NCBI GenBank assembly: GCA_031556065.1 | Contig: JAVBTR010000078.1 | Span: 15,818-79,817 of the forward strand | Reading direction: 5' to 3' | Length of the DNA: 64,000 nucleotides | DNA from: JAVBTR01 sp031556065 | Lineage (GTDB): Bacteria; Bacillota; Clostridia; Christensenellales; Aristaeellaceae | The notes under the pieces: generated by a model | The model's database searches: none | Told to the model about the DNA's origin: nothing | What the model saw: only the letters and a program-made list of their open reading frames with translations | In this document: piece by piece, positions 34,124 through 43,029 of the stretch | Layout of the letters: each line of letters begins with the position of its first letter | Position numbering within the stretch: position 1 is the first letter of the stretch | Made by a program: the position numbers and the translations under genes

Positions 34124-35050
34124 ATGAAAAAAGCTTTATGCTGGCTGGCCGCTTTTTGCCTATTAAATCTGGGTGCCCAATGGCTGGCCAGGGCCCCGGA
34201 TGGGCTTGTTCATATGCGCTACGATTCGCAAGGGCCTACCTTGGAGCAGGCACAAAAGCTTCAGGGCTGTGTGGCTTGGAGTCAGAAGATGGGGATATTC
34301 GCTAGAAATGAAGGGCTTAACGCCAATATCACCTTGGATGCCCTTTACATGGAGGGCCCGCTGTATTTGCTTTCGGGGTTAGAGCTGGTTTCCGGCCTGA
34401 TGCCTGTCTTTGACACTGAAAGCCTCTGCGCCCTGGATGAAAGGGCGGCGCTGAAGCTCTTTGGCTCCACGGACATTATTGGCAGCCTCGTTGAAGTAGA
34501 AAACCAAAAGTTTACCATTGCCTGTGTGTTCCGTATAAAAGGCGCAGCCTTCTTTGATACCGCCTCGCCGCTTATTATCTGTCCGGCGCAGGGAGATACC
34601 CGCTTCCAGGCCCTGGATTTTAAGCAGCCCCAAGAACAGGCGCAAAGGCAGCTGAATCAAGCTGGGATCCCTTCCCCGGACAGAACGCTGGATTCAGGGG
34701 AGGCCATTGGCTTTCTGGCTTCCCTGCCGGTGCTCCTAGCCATATTAATGCTTTTGCTTAAGCTTCCCACGCCCTGGAAGGGGCCGGGATTGGCTTTGGC
34801 AGCCCTGCTGATGCTAACAGGGGCCATCACCCTTCAAGGGCCGCCTGTGGATTGGCTGCCTTCCCGGTGGTCGGACATGGGGTTTTACCCCGGTCTTTTG
34901 AAGAGCCTGTTGGAAAAGCGGGCCCGGAGCGCCATGACGGCAGCCCTTAGGCTGGACGGGATTCGCCAGGGCATGGGCAGCTTATCCCTTATGCTATCGG
35001 CCCTGTCCCTTTGCACGTTTATCTATTTTAAAAAGGAGGTCTCACAATGA
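34124..35050 (+). CDS. MacB-like four-helix membrane protein without ATPase
   Basis: A 308-residue protein with one N-terminal helix (~2-20), an external domain of ~170 residues, and three closely spaced C-terminal helices (~193-212, ~218-236, ~284-303). That 1+3 topology is the MacB/FtsX permease layout. The external domain has DERAALKLFGSTDIIGSLVEV, cut here as DERAALKLFGSTD plus IIGSLVEV, resembling the MacB periplasmic core. No nucleotide-binding domain is attached or encoded nearby. It lies two bases after the adaptor and overlaps the binding-protein gene by four. Similarity is weak, so the call is structural inference. Confidence 0.6.
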   Translation: MKKALCWLAAFCLLNLGAQWLARAPDGLVHMRYDSQGPTLEQAQKLQGCVAWSQKMGIFARNEGLNANITLDALYMEGPLYLLSGLELVSGLMPVFDTESLCALDERAALKLFGSTDIIGSLVEVENQKFTIACVFRIKGAAFFDTASPLIICPAQGDTRFQALDFKQPQEQAQRQLNQAGIPSPDRTLDSGEAIGFLASLPVLLAILMLLLKLPTPWKGPGLALAALLMLTGAITLQGPPVDWLPSRWSDMGFYPGLLKSLLEKRARSAMTAALRLDGIRQGMGSLSLMLSALSLCTFIYFKKEVSQ

Positions 35051-37212
35051 AGAACCTGGTTAAATTTTTATCTCTGGTATTGATTTTGTGCCTGCTTGTG
35101 CCCACTGCCCTGGCCCAGGGCGGCTATACGGAAACGGAATGGGTACCCCCGAAGGGATATATTCTCTCCACAAACCTTTGTGCCCTTCTAAACGGCGGCT
35201 TTGGCATCGTTGCCATCGATGAAGCAACCGGCAGCTTTGTGCTGCTTTCCTTGGATTCCCTTACAGCCCAGCCTAAAATAACGCCCCTGGCCTTGCCAGC
35301 AGGGGCCATGCCCTCCCTTCTTCGGGCGGGAAAGGATGGCAGCATAACCCTGCTGATGACTTGCTATGAAGCCCCTGCTGCCGATGAAGGCCAGACAGGA
35401 GCCTCCTTCTCTATGGATGGCATAACGACCCTGATCGCCACCTATGACCAAAAGGGCCAAGCCATGGGTTCCTTTGAAGTGGAGGGCTATGTGCATGATA
35501 TAGCCCTAATGGACGAGGGCAGCATTGCTGTTTTCACTTTCGGCACGGATATTCTTTTGTTGGACGCCAAGGGCAACCAGATTGCCAACCTGGGAAACCC
35601 CGATGCCATCGGCATGATAGCCGCTGGGGAGCATTTATTTGTAATGAAAAGCGACAAGTATGTGGAGCTGGATTTGGGCGGCAGCATTATCCGCACAGTG
35701 GAAAGCCTTCATGATTACACGGCCCAGTTCATTTATGCCGGCGGCAGCCTGTACGGCTTGTCCACCCAGGGCTTTTACTGTTTGGGGCCTGATGCGATGA
35801 CCTTTGAAAAGCTTTCAAGCGCCGCCCGCTACCGTTTAGGCGCGGCGGAGGGCAGCCTTAGCGCTGTTTGCGCTTTAAATGACGGAACCCTTATTGCCAC
35901 CCTGGGCAATGGCCTGATGATGGCTTCCAGCGGCGCGGCCTTTTACAACGGCGGCGGGGAATCCAGCTACATGGTCTATACCTACGATCCGGTTATGGAT
36001 ACCTCTTCAAGCCCGGATTTTGTGATTACCGCCTTAAGGGACAGCGCACGGCTTCGCAAAGCCGCAGCCCTTTTCCAGCAGGCCCACCCGGAAATCAATG
36101 TGGTGCTGAACACCGTGCTTGGGGAGTACGATTTTGAAACCCCTGTGGAGGACGGGGTGCGCACCCTGAACACGGCTCTGCTTTCGGGCAAGGCTGGGGA
36201 TATCCTTATTTTAGACGGCTTGCCGGTTGATAAATACACGGAAAAAGGCATTTTAAAGCCTCTGGACAGCCTTTTGGAAAACGCGGGGATTCTTCCGGGC
36301 ATCCTTTCCGGCAGCAGGGCAAAGGACGGACATATTTATGTCTGCCCCCAGGCCTTTTCGGTGGATACCCGATGGGCCAGAAAAACCGTTGTGGAAAAGC
36401 TGGGCTCTTTGGAAGCCCTCGCCAGCTTAACCCCCAATGAAAACGGGGATGTGCTCTATCCCCGGGCCCCTTCGGAGCTGTTGGAGCTGTTCTATGCCAC
36501 AGGCATTGAGGCCCTTAAAGAGGAGGATGGAACCATGGATTTTAATTCCCCCGCTTTTATTGAATACCTAAATAACCTGTACAGCCTGTATACGGGCCAA
36601 TCCACCCAGCCTGTAGCACAATCTGAGGAACCAGGCTCTTTAAACATGGAGGAGCTCCAGGCCATTCAAAACGAAACGGTATTGGTATTCCCTTTTACTT
36701 TAAATTCCACCCTGTTTGTGTCTATCCCCTATACCTTTATGGGCCTGGAGGAAGCGGGGGTCTTGGTGCCCCATTACTATACGCCTATGTTCATGGCGGG
36801 GATCAATGGAAAAAGCCAGCAGGTTAAGCTGTGCGAAGGGTTTATGGAGCTGCTTTTTTCCAAAGACATGCAGGAATTGGAGCTGGGCGATGGGATGCCG
36901 GTTACGCAAAGCGCCCTGGAGGCTTTAATCGAAAGGGCGAAGCCCGTGGAGGTGGAGGGGGATATGATGGCCGTATCCACCATGGCCCTGGCCACGGGAG
37001 AGGGGAACCCCATTACGCTGGAAATGCCCAGCGCCGCCATTTTAGACGCCCTGGCAGCCCAATTAAAGAGGGTGGATACCCCTGTTATTGTGGATGAAAC
37101 CTTGCTCTCATTTATGAAGGAAGAAACAGCGCCCTTCTTCCGTGGGGAGATCAGCGCACAAAGCGCGGCCAGCGCCCTTTATGCCCGCAGCTTAAACTAC
37201 CTTAGCGAATAA
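35047..37212 (+). CDS. Two-part secreted protein: N-terminal repeat domain plus family-1 solute-binding domain
   Basis: A 721-residue protein. Residues 1-23 are a signal peptide (ending PTALAQ) with no lipobox at the cleavage site. Residues ~35-300 consist of repeated beta-strand units with Gly/Asp turns (such as GSIAVFTFGTDILLLDAKGN), resembling a beta-propeller. Residues ~320-690 read as an extracellular solute-binding domain (RLRKAAALFQQAHPEINVV, GDILILDGLP, LKPLDSLLENAG). Ordinary family-1 proteins are ~420-500 residues, so the front domain is an addition. It overlaps the MacB-like gene by four bases. The ligand is unknown. Confidence 0.75.
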   Translation: MKNLVKFLSLVLILCLLVPTALAQGGYTETEWVPPKGYILSTNLCALLNGGFGIVAIDEATGSFVLLSLDSLTAQPKITPLALPAGAMPSLLRAGKDGSITLLMTCYEAPAADEGQTGASFSMDGITTLIATYDQKGQAMGSFEVEGYVHDIALMDEGSIAVFTFGTDILLLDAKGNQIANLGNPDAIGMIAAGEHLFVMKSDKYVELDLGGSIIRTVESLHDYTAQFIYAGGSLYGLSTQGFYCLGPDAMTFEKLSSAARYRLGAAEGSLSAVCALNDGTLIATLGNGLMMASSGAAFYNGGGESSYMVYTYDPVMDTSSSPDFVITALRDSARLRKAAALFQQAHPEINVVLNTVLGEYDFETPVEDGVRTLNTALLSGKAGDILILDGLPVDKYTEKGILKPLDSLLENAGILPGILSGSRAKDGHIYVCPQAFSVDTRWARKTVVEKLGSLEALASLTPNENGDVLYPRAPSELLELFYATGIEALKEEDGTMDFNSPAFIEYLNNLYSLYTGQSTQPVAQSEEPGSLNMEELQAIQNETVLVFPFTLNSTLFVSIPYTFMGLEEAGVLVPHYYTPMFMAGINGKSQQVKLCEGFMELLFSKDMQELELGDGMPVTQSALEALIERAKPVEVEGDMMAVSTMALATGEGNPITLEMPSAAILDALAAQLKRVDTPVIVDETLLSFMKEETAPFFRGEISAQSAASALYARSLNYLSE

Positions 37213-37255
37213 AAACGTGCTATAATCAGTTTATTGAATAAAGGAGAAAAGCGCC

Positions 37256-37945
37256 ATGCACATCCTGCTTGTGGAAGATGACAGGTCCCTTTCCATGGCT
37301 GTAAGCTATCAGCTGAAAAAAGCGGGTATGGCTGTGACAGCCTGCTATAACGGCGGGGATGGGCTGGAGGCAGCCCTTACCGGTCATTACGATCTGATCG
37401 TGTTAGACAGAATGCTGCCTCAGATGGATGGCGTGGCGCTTTTGACTCGTTTTCGCATGGAGGGCCATCATGGGCCTGTATTAATGCTCACCGCCATGGA
37501 CGGCATAGCTGACAGGGTGGAAGGCCTGAATGCCGGGGCGGACGATTACCTTGTTAAGCCCTTTGCCGCAGATGAACTGATGGCCAGAATCAACGCCCTG
37601 ATGCGAAGACCCAGCCAGTGGGCCCCAAACAATACCCTGGCCGCCTTTGACTTGGTGCTCAACACCGATACCATGGAGTTAAAGTGCGGCAGCCGGGAGG
37701 TGGGGCTATCCAAGCGTGAAGGGCAACTGCTGCAATATTTGATTTGCAATAAAGGCAGAATCTTGCCAAGGAACCTTCTTTTGGACAGGGCCTGGCAGGG
37801 GGCTGCCGTGGAGGATGGAAACCTGGATTTATATATTCATTTTTTACGCAAGAAGCTAAAGGAAGCGGCTTCAACCTGCCTGATCCGCACGGTTCGTGGG
37901 ATCGGCTACGAATTAACAGGGGGAAGGAAAGAGGATCATGCTTAA
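37256..37945 (+). CDS. OmpR/PhoB-type response regulator
   Basis: A 229-residue regulator: receiver domain with acidic pocket (VEDD) and phosphoacceptor D51 (LIVLDRMLPQMDG), Lys in LVKPF, then a winged-helix DNA-binding domain ending IRTVRGIGYEL. It starts 43 bases after the binding-protein gene with AAAGGAG and a TATAAT at 37221-37226 that may give it some independent transcription. It overlaps the histidine kinase gene by eight bases. Likely target: the upstream transport operon. Confidence 0.92.
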   Translation: MHILLVEDDRSLSMAVSYQLKKAGMAVTACYNGGDGLEAALTGHYDLIVLDRMLPQMDGVALLTRFRMEGHHGPVLMLTAMDGIADRVEGLNAGADDYLVKPFAADELMARINALMRRPSQWAPNNTLAAFDLVLNTDTMELKCGSREVGLSKREGQLLQYLICNKGRILPRNLLLDRAWQGAAVEDGNLDLYIHFLRKKLKEAASTCLIRTVRGIGYELTGGRKEDHA

Positions 37946-39293
37946 ACGCCTGCGGCGGCAATTGGTGCTGTTGTCATCCCTTCTCACAGGTGCTGTTTTG
38001 CTTGCCATGGCGGCCTATTCGTTGCATATTTCCCAAGCCGCCCTAACCAACCAATACGAGCAGGACCTGGCCCAGACATCCTCCACCATGTTTTCTTATA
38101 TCAGCAGTGTGCCTTCCGCGGTGCGTGCCCAGGTGGTAACGGATTATGCCGCTGTGTATAAATACGGCGGGGAGGTTCAGTATGTGGCCAGCACGAATAC
38201 CACCACCGAAACCCTGGAAGCCATTGCCCAAAAGGCCAAACAGCAGGTGAGCGGCTATGAATTTATGGCCTCGATTAATTTGGCCGAGGCCACCACTTCG
38301 GTTTATGGGGTGCAAAGCTATTTCGATTTTGCATCGGATACCACTGCAACGCCTATGAGTATTCTGGTTACCCAAAGCACCATGGCCCAAGGGAATGCCC
38401 TGGTGACAGAAGGAGGAAAGTTCTACCGGGTGGCGGCCACCCTTATGGAGAGTGACGCCTACGATACGGAATTGTATGTGATTCAGGACAGGCAGGAGGA
38501 ACTAAAGGCCATTGGGAGTTTGCAATGGACGTACTTTGGCGCGGCTCTGCTGGGCCTGCTCATGATGGTAGGCGCGGGCTTGTTTTTAAGCGAGCGGGCC
38601 ATTAAGCCAGTGGAGAAATCCATTCAACAGCAGCACGATTTTGTGGCGGCCGCCTCTCATGAGCTGCGCACGCCGGTGGCCGCCATACGGGCCAACGCAG
38701 AGGTATTGGGCGACGCGCCTTTAAATGGGTTTGAACCTTATTTAAATGCCATCAATCTTGAAAGCCAGCGCATGAGCCGTTTGGTGAACGATCTGATGGA
38801 TTTGGCAAGGGCCGACGCGGGCCAGTGGCAGTTAAAGGAAGAGATAGTGGATGCACAGGCTTGTGTAGAACGGGTTTGCGGGCTGTTAATGCCTCTTGCT
38901 AAAAACAGTGGGGTGAGCATTCACAAGCAGCTGCAAAGGGCCTTTGCCAAGGCGGATGAGGAACGGCTTGTGCAGGTATTGACGGTGCTGATCGATAATG
39001 CCATTCGCCACGGGAAAGCGGGCGGACAGGTGCGGGTTGGTGTTGGCAAGGAGGATAAGGCGGTGCTGATCTTTGTGGAGGATGATGGCGCTGGTATTCC
39101 TTTGGAATACCAAGAACGGGTGTTTGAACGGTTCTTCCGGCTGGACGATGCCCGCAGCGGCCAGGGTAGCGGGCTGGGATTGAGCATTGCAAAAAGGCTC
39201 ACAGAGCAGATGCAGGGGCAGTTGAGCCTGACACAAAGCGGTTTAGGCGGCTGCCGCTTTACCGTCCATCTCAAAGAGGGAACATTAAGTTAG
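37938..39293 (+). CDS. Membrane sensor histidine kinase
   Basis: A 451-residue kinase with two helices (~9-30 and ~195-215) enclosing a ~165-residue external sensor domain, then a HisKA domain with H241 (ASHELRTP) and a HATPase domain with N, G1 (DDGAGI) and G2 (GLGLSIAKR) boxes. It phosphorylates the preceding regulator. Being in line with the transporter operon, it may read transporter occupancy through the adaptor, MacB-like or binding proteins, as in Bce-type systems; that is inference. Confidence 0.9.
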   Translation: MLKRLRRQLVLLSSLLTGAVLLAMAAYSLHISQAALTNQYEQDLAQTSSTMFSYISSVPSAVRAQVVTDYAAVYKYGGEVQYVASTNTTTETLEAIAQKAKQQVSGYEFMASINLAEATTSVYGVQSYFDFASDTTATPMSILVTQSTMAQGNALVTEGGKFYRVAATLMESDAYDTELYVIQDRQEELKAIGSLQWTYFGAALLGLLMMVGAGLFLSERAIKPVEKSIQQQHDFVAAASHELRTPVAAIRANAEVLGDAPLNGFEPYLNAINLESQRMSRLVNDLMDLARADAGQWQLKEEIVDAQACVERVCGLLMPLAKNSGVSIHKQLQRAFAKADEERLVQVLTVLIDNAIRHGKAGGQVRVGVGKEDKAVLIFVEDDGAGIPLEYQERVFERFFRLDDARSGQGSGLGLSIAKRLTEQMQGQLSLTQSGLGGCRFTVHLKEGTLS

Positions 39294-39419
39294 CCAGGGG
39301 CAAGGTAAACCCGCGGCAGGGGATGGAATTCCGTCCGCGATTTAGGCCGGCGCACCACTACATACCAGAATTTCTCCCCCTTTTCAGGACAAACTAAAGC
39401 CCGAAAAGGAGGGATTTTT

Positions 39420-39593
39420 TTGAGCCAGCCTAAGCGACCTATCCCTAATGAAGAAGAACTGTACGATTTAAAGAACATTGCCTCCGCTACGGAATGCACA
39501 GGCCTGATCCCCGCTGCCTATGACGACGAGGATGAGGCCTCAATACCCGATGCCATCAAGCGCTTCTCTAATGGCGGCCGCGGAAAAAAGTAG
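39420..39593 (+). CDS. 57-residue conserved small protein overlapping ldh
   Basis: A frame with a TTG start preceded by AAAAGGAGGG. It encodes an acidic protein: RPIPNEEELYDLKNIASATE, CTGLIPAAYDDEDEA, and a basic end (GGRGKK). The sequence is protein-like and recalls short uncharacterised Clostridia proteins with EELYDLKNIASATECTGLIP-type cores, from memory only. It converges on ldh and overlaps its 3' end by 54 bases. No obvious promoter is seen. Function unknown. Confidence 0.65.
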   Translation: MSQPKRPIPNEEELYDLKNIASATECTGLIPAAYDDEDEASIPDAIKRFSNGGRGKK

Positions 39594-40481
39594 CTGTTCC
39601 CGCTCCCCATCGGTTAAACCGATGGGGAGTATTTTTTCCACCCCCCCTGCGCCGACAACCGAAGGCAGGGAAAGGCAGACATTGAAGTCTTCCATGTAAG
39701 AAGATACGGTTAAAATGGATTGCTCATCCCTTAATATGGCTTCTGCGATCCGGCGTACCGCTAGGGCTACGGCATAGTAGGTTGCGCCTTTTCCTTCGAT
39801 AATGGTATAGGCCACATCCCGCACTTGATGGGGAAAGGCATCCCTTACGGTATGGCATAGGTTTCCCTGACAGCTGTGGCAGGCCTTGCAATATTCATCC
39901 ATGGTCATACCTGCAATGCTGGTCAGGCTCCAGGCGGCCAGCTCCGTATCTCCGTGCTCTCCAAGGACATAGGTATGCACATTGCGGGCATCCAGCCCTG
40001 TATGGGTGGAAAGCAAATACTTTAAACGGGAGGTATCCAGCACGGTGCCGGAACCGATGACCCGGCTTTTTGGAAAGCCAGAAAGCTTTAAAGTGACATA
40101 GGCCAGCACATCCACCGGATTGGTAACCACAAGCAAAATGGCGTTTTTCGCATATTGAACGATTTTCGGCACAATATCTGAAAAGATGGCCGTATTCTTT
40201 TTAATCAGATCCATCCGGCTTTCTCCCGGCTTTTGGTTGGCCCCAGCGGCGATGATCACCATATCCGCGTCCCATAAATCCTCATAGGTCCCGCCGTGGA
40301 TATCCGCGGGGGGACATAAGGGGATACCATGGGCCAAGTCCAGCACCTCCCCCTGGATTCGTTTTTCATCGATATCGATTAATACCAATTCGGTTACCAA
40401 GCCGGATATGATTAGTGTATAGGCGCTGGTGGCGCCTACCTGGCCAACCCCTACAATGCCTATTTTTTTCTGGTTTTTCAC
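39540..40481 (-). CDS. ldh: L-lactate dehydrogenase
   Basis: A 313-residue LDH: NAD+-binding GVGQVGATSAY at the N-terminus, the lactate-type specificity loop NQKPGESR with Gln at the position that separates LDH from malate dehydrogenase, VTNPVDVLAY, and the catalytic GEHGDTE. It reduces pyruvate to L-lactate with NADH, recycling cofactor in fermentation. The start follows AGGTGATAAAATC. It overlaps a small convergent gene at its 3' end. Confidence 0.95.
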   Translation of the reverse strand: MKNQKKIGIVGVGQVGATSAYTLIISGLVTELVLIDIDEKRIQGEVLDLAHGIPLCPPADIHGGTYEDLWDADMVIIAAGANQKPGESRMDLIKKNTAIFSDIVPKIVQYAKNAILLVVTNPVDVLAYVTLKLSGFPKSRVIGSGTVLDTSRLKYLLSTHTGLDARNVHTYVLGEHGDTELAAWSLTSIAGMTMDEYCKACHSCQGNLCHTVRDAFPHQVRDVAYTIIEGKGATYYAVALAVRRIAEAILRDEQSILTVSSYMEDFNVCLSLPSVVGAGGVEKILPIGLTDGEREQLLFSAAAIREALDGIGY

Positions 40482-40529
40482 GATTTTATCACCTCAAAAA
40501 GCAGTATGCCCCAAAAATAAAATAGTTGG

Positions 40530-40658
40530 TTGCCAAGGAGAATATTTTATGTTATGTTCATAATAGTGGGATACATTTAATATGAAAAAACTGCGGCTAA
40601 TTACGAAGGGAGTGACGCAAGCAAGGCAGCCTATAAAAAATAGAGTAAGGATGATAAA
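40530..40658 (+). promoter_or_regulatory. Promoter and ~95-base leader of the DUF1538 gene
   Basis: TTGCCA (40530-40535), 17 bases and TATGTT (40553-40558) make a plausible promoter. The leader contains GAGTGACGCAAGCAAGGC, which may fold, and an open frame of 26 residues (40582-40662) rich in Lys/Arg whose TGA overlaps the DUF1538 start. A regulatory leader is possible but no known riboswitch class was matched. Confidence 0.4.
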
Positions 40659-42212
40659 ATGAACCAACTGCTAAAGGATAAGATTCAAGAAGCATTCTCT
40701 TCGGTGCTTCCTATCACTCTGATCGTATTATTTCTTGTAACCCTGGTGGTTCCGCTGAGCCTGGGGATCGTGGCCATGTTCGTGGTGGGCGCGATTTTTC
40801 TGGTGTTGGGCATGGGGTTCTTTTCCCTGGGTGCAGACCAGGCCATGCTCCCCATTGGCGAGGGCGTAGGGACGGAGCTTTCCAAATCGTCTAAAAAATG
40901 GATGGGCGCGTTGGTGGCCTTCTTAATGGGCTTCATTGTTACCATCGCGGAACCGGACCTGCAGGTGCTGGCACAGCAGGTGCCTACGATTCCCAACTTA
41001 ACGCTGATTTTAACGGTGGCCGTAGGGGTGGGGCTATTCTTGGTGGTGGCGATTATGCGTATCATCAAGCGGATTCCTCTGCGGACAGTTTTGATGTTTG
41101 CTTACGGCTTGGTGTTTATCCTTTCCCTTTTTACCCCCAATAGCTTTGTGGCAGTGGCCTTCGATTCCGGCGGCGTGACTACAGGGCCTATTACGGTCCC
41201 CTTTATGCTTTCTTTAGGCGTTGGCCTTGCGGCCATGCGCGGAGACAAGTATTCCCAGGCGGACTCCTTCGGCTTCGTTGCCTTGGGCAGCGTAGGCCCG
41301 ATCCTTGCTGTAATGGTATTGGGCATTGTGTTTAAGTCTGGTGAAGGGGCGTATACCCCTATTGTGGTCCAGGAAGTAAGCACCATGCAAGAGGTGCTGC
41401 ACCAGTTCACCACGGAACTGCCCCATTACTTTAAAGAAGTATTAATGGCCATTATTCCTATTTTCGGTTTCTTCTTGGTCTTCCAGCTTTTTACCCGCCG
41501 CTATAAAAAACGGCAGATCGAAAAAATCCTGGTAGGCTTGGTGTATACCTTAATCGGCCTGGTTCTGTTCTTAACAGGGGTAAACGTGGGCTTCATTCCG
41601 GCAGGTATTATGCTGGGGCGCGAACTGGCTGCCACCAGCTTCAACTGGGTGCTGGTGCCCATTGGCATGCTGGTAGGCTACTTTATCGTTGTGGCGGAAC
41701 CGGCTATCCACGTTTTAAACGTGCAGGTAGAGGAAGTTTCCGGCGGGGCTATCCCGAAAAAGGCCATGAATACCTGCCTTTCCATTGGCGTAGCGGTTTC
41801 TGTTGGCCTGGCCATGATCAGGGTATTAACTGGCATATCTATTTATTGGCTGCTGATTCCCGGCTATGCCATCGCCATTTTTATGATGTTTAAGGTGCCG
41901 CCTATGTATACCGGTATTGCCTTTGACTCTGGCGGGGTGGCCTCCGGTCCCATGACGACCACTTTCCTTTTACCCTTTGTTATGGGCGCTTGCGAAGCCC
42001 TGGGCGGCAATGTTTTAACAGACGCTTTTGGCGTCGTGGCCATGGTTGCCATGACCCCCTTGATTGCGATCCAATTAATGGGTATACTATACAAGTCCAA
42101 ATTGCAGGCTACCCAGGCTGATGAAATGGACGAAATGACGCTTGAGTTTGAATCGTTATTCGAAGGCACCCAAGAGGAGGGTCAGATCAATGACGCATCC
42201 CATGCACAGTGA
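40659..42212 (+). CDS. DUF1538 membrane transporter-like protein
   Basis: A 517-residue protein of about twelve helices built from two repeats. Each repeat has an AEP motif (E98 in AEPDLQVLAQQV, E347 in AEPAIHVLNVQV) and an FDSGGV motif (F168 in FDSGGVTTGP, F422 in FDSGGVASGP). Such inverted or direct repeats with unwound Gly-rich turns are typical of secondary transporters. DUF1538 has no assigned substrate. The next gene, overlapping by 23 bases, encodes a tandem PII-like protein, so transport is probably regulated by a PII-type mechanism. Confidence 0.87.
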   Translation: MNQLLKDKIQEAFSSVLPITLIVLFLVTLVVPLSLGIVAMFVVGAIFLVLGMGFFSLGADQAMLPIGEGVGTELSKSSKKWMGALVAFLMGFIVTIAEPDLQVLAQQVPTIPNLTLILTVAVGVGLFLVVAIMRIIKRIPLRTVLMFAYGLVFILSLFTPNSFVAVAFDSGGVTTGPITVPFMLSLGVGLAAMRGDKYSQADSFGFVALGSVGPILAVMVLGIVFKSGEGAYTPIVVQEVSTMQEVLHQFTTELPHYFKEVLMAIIPIFGFFLVFQLFTRRYKKRQIEKILVGLVYTLIGLVLFLTGVNVGFIPAGIMLGRELAATSFNWVLVPIGMLVGYFIVVAEPAIHVLNVQVEEVSGGAIPKKAMNTCLSIGVAVSVGLAMIRVLTGISIYWLLIPGYAIAIFMMFKVPPMYTGIAFDSGGVASGPMTTTFLLPFVMGACEALGGNVLTDAFGVVAMVAMTPLIAIQLMGILYKSKLQATQADEMDEMTLEFESLFEGTQEEGQINDASHAQ

Positions 42213-42906
42213 AATGCTTCGCCACCCCAGGCTTAAAATGCTGGTAACCATCGTTAACCGCCCCGATAAAGAAAAGGTGGTTAATTTCCTGCACGACAGG
42301 CGTTTTCATTTTCAATTTTCGGTTATGGGCAGAGGCACCATCGGCGCGGAGCTAATGGAGCTTTTGGGTCTTGGCAGTGCGGAAAAGGCTATTGTATCCT
42401 GCATTTCGCCTGCTATCCACATTGAAGAATGCTTAATGGATTTGGTGCAGGTGATGTCCCTGAAAAGCGCAGGCACAGGCATCGCTTTTACGATTCCCTT
42501 ACAGGGCATGGTTATCCCCCGGCACGGCCCCATGGCAAAGGCTGTGGAAGAACATTTGCAAGAGAACATGGAACAAGAGGTGGATAAGATGAACGAGAGC
42601 ATTACTCATAGCGTTATTGTAGCGCTGGTGAACCAAGGCAACTCAATCGACGTGGTAACCACCGCGAAAAAGCACGGGGCCACAGGCGGCACCGTGATCA
42701 ATGCCCGACGGACAGGCATGTCCGAAGCGGTCAACTTCTTGGGATTGCCCATTTCCGAAGAAAAGGAACTGGTAGCGATACTTGTTTCACGCGAGGTGCT
42801 GCATAAAATTATGGATGAACTCAATAAAGAGCATGGTTTGACCACCCCTGCAAGAGGGATGTTCTTGTCTTTGCCTGTGGATTCAGTTGTAGGCTTAAGA
42901 GTATAA
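42190..42906 (+). CDS. Tandem PII-like signalling protein partnered with DUF1538
   Basis: A 238-residue protein made of two PII-like folds: residues ~14-110 (LKMLVTIVNRPDKEKVVNFL) and ~130-238 (HSVIVALVNQGNSIDVVTTA, then GGTVINARR, reminiscent of the GlnK T-loop region). The two are joined by a charged linker. ATG 42190 follows GAGGAGGGTC; a longer frame within the DUF1538 gene is ignored. PII proteins bind ATP/ADP and small ligands and gate transporters, so it likely controls the preceding membrane protein. Confidence 0.8.
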   Translation: MTHPMHSEMLRHPRLKMLVTIVNRPDKEKVVNFLHDRRFHFQFSVMGRGTIGAELMELLGLGSAEKAIVSCISPAIHIEECLMDLVQVMSLKSAGTGIAFTIPLQGMVIPRHGPMAKAVEEHLQENMEQEVDKMNESITHSVIVALVNQGNSIDVVTTAKKHGATGGTVINARRTGMSEAVNFLGLPISEEKELVAILVSREVLHKIMDELNKEHGLTTPARGMFLSLPVDSVVGLRV

Positions 42907-42968
42907 GATAGAGCGGCCACTGAAAAGGGCTTGGTTGTGTGCTCAAATAGGTTTTCTTTTGGTAGAGC

Positions 42969-43020
42969 GCGAGACCCCATTTTCTTTTTCCTAAAAGAAA
43001 ATGGGGTCTCGCATTATTTT
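42969..43020. terminator. Strong bidirectional terminator
   Basis: A 20-bp perfect inverted repeat, 42969-42988 with 42993-43012, around a four-base loop, with arms holding GAGACCCCATTTTC. It is followed by ATTATTTTT on the plus strand. It separates the PII-like gene from the convergent trpS and can serve both. Confidence 0.9.
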
Positions 43021-43029
43021 TGCGTAGGG

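Noticed and set aside
40565..40658. Possible c-di-GMP riboswitch in the DUF1538 leader
   Set aside because: GAGTGACGCAAGCAAGGC vaguely recalls the GACGCAAAGC element, but the partner half with GGGCAAACC is absent and the second stem does not fit.
42787..42802. TGTTTCACG sequence in the PII-like gene as a second parS
   Set aside because: Only the left half matches; the right half (CGAGGTGC) departs strongly from consensus.
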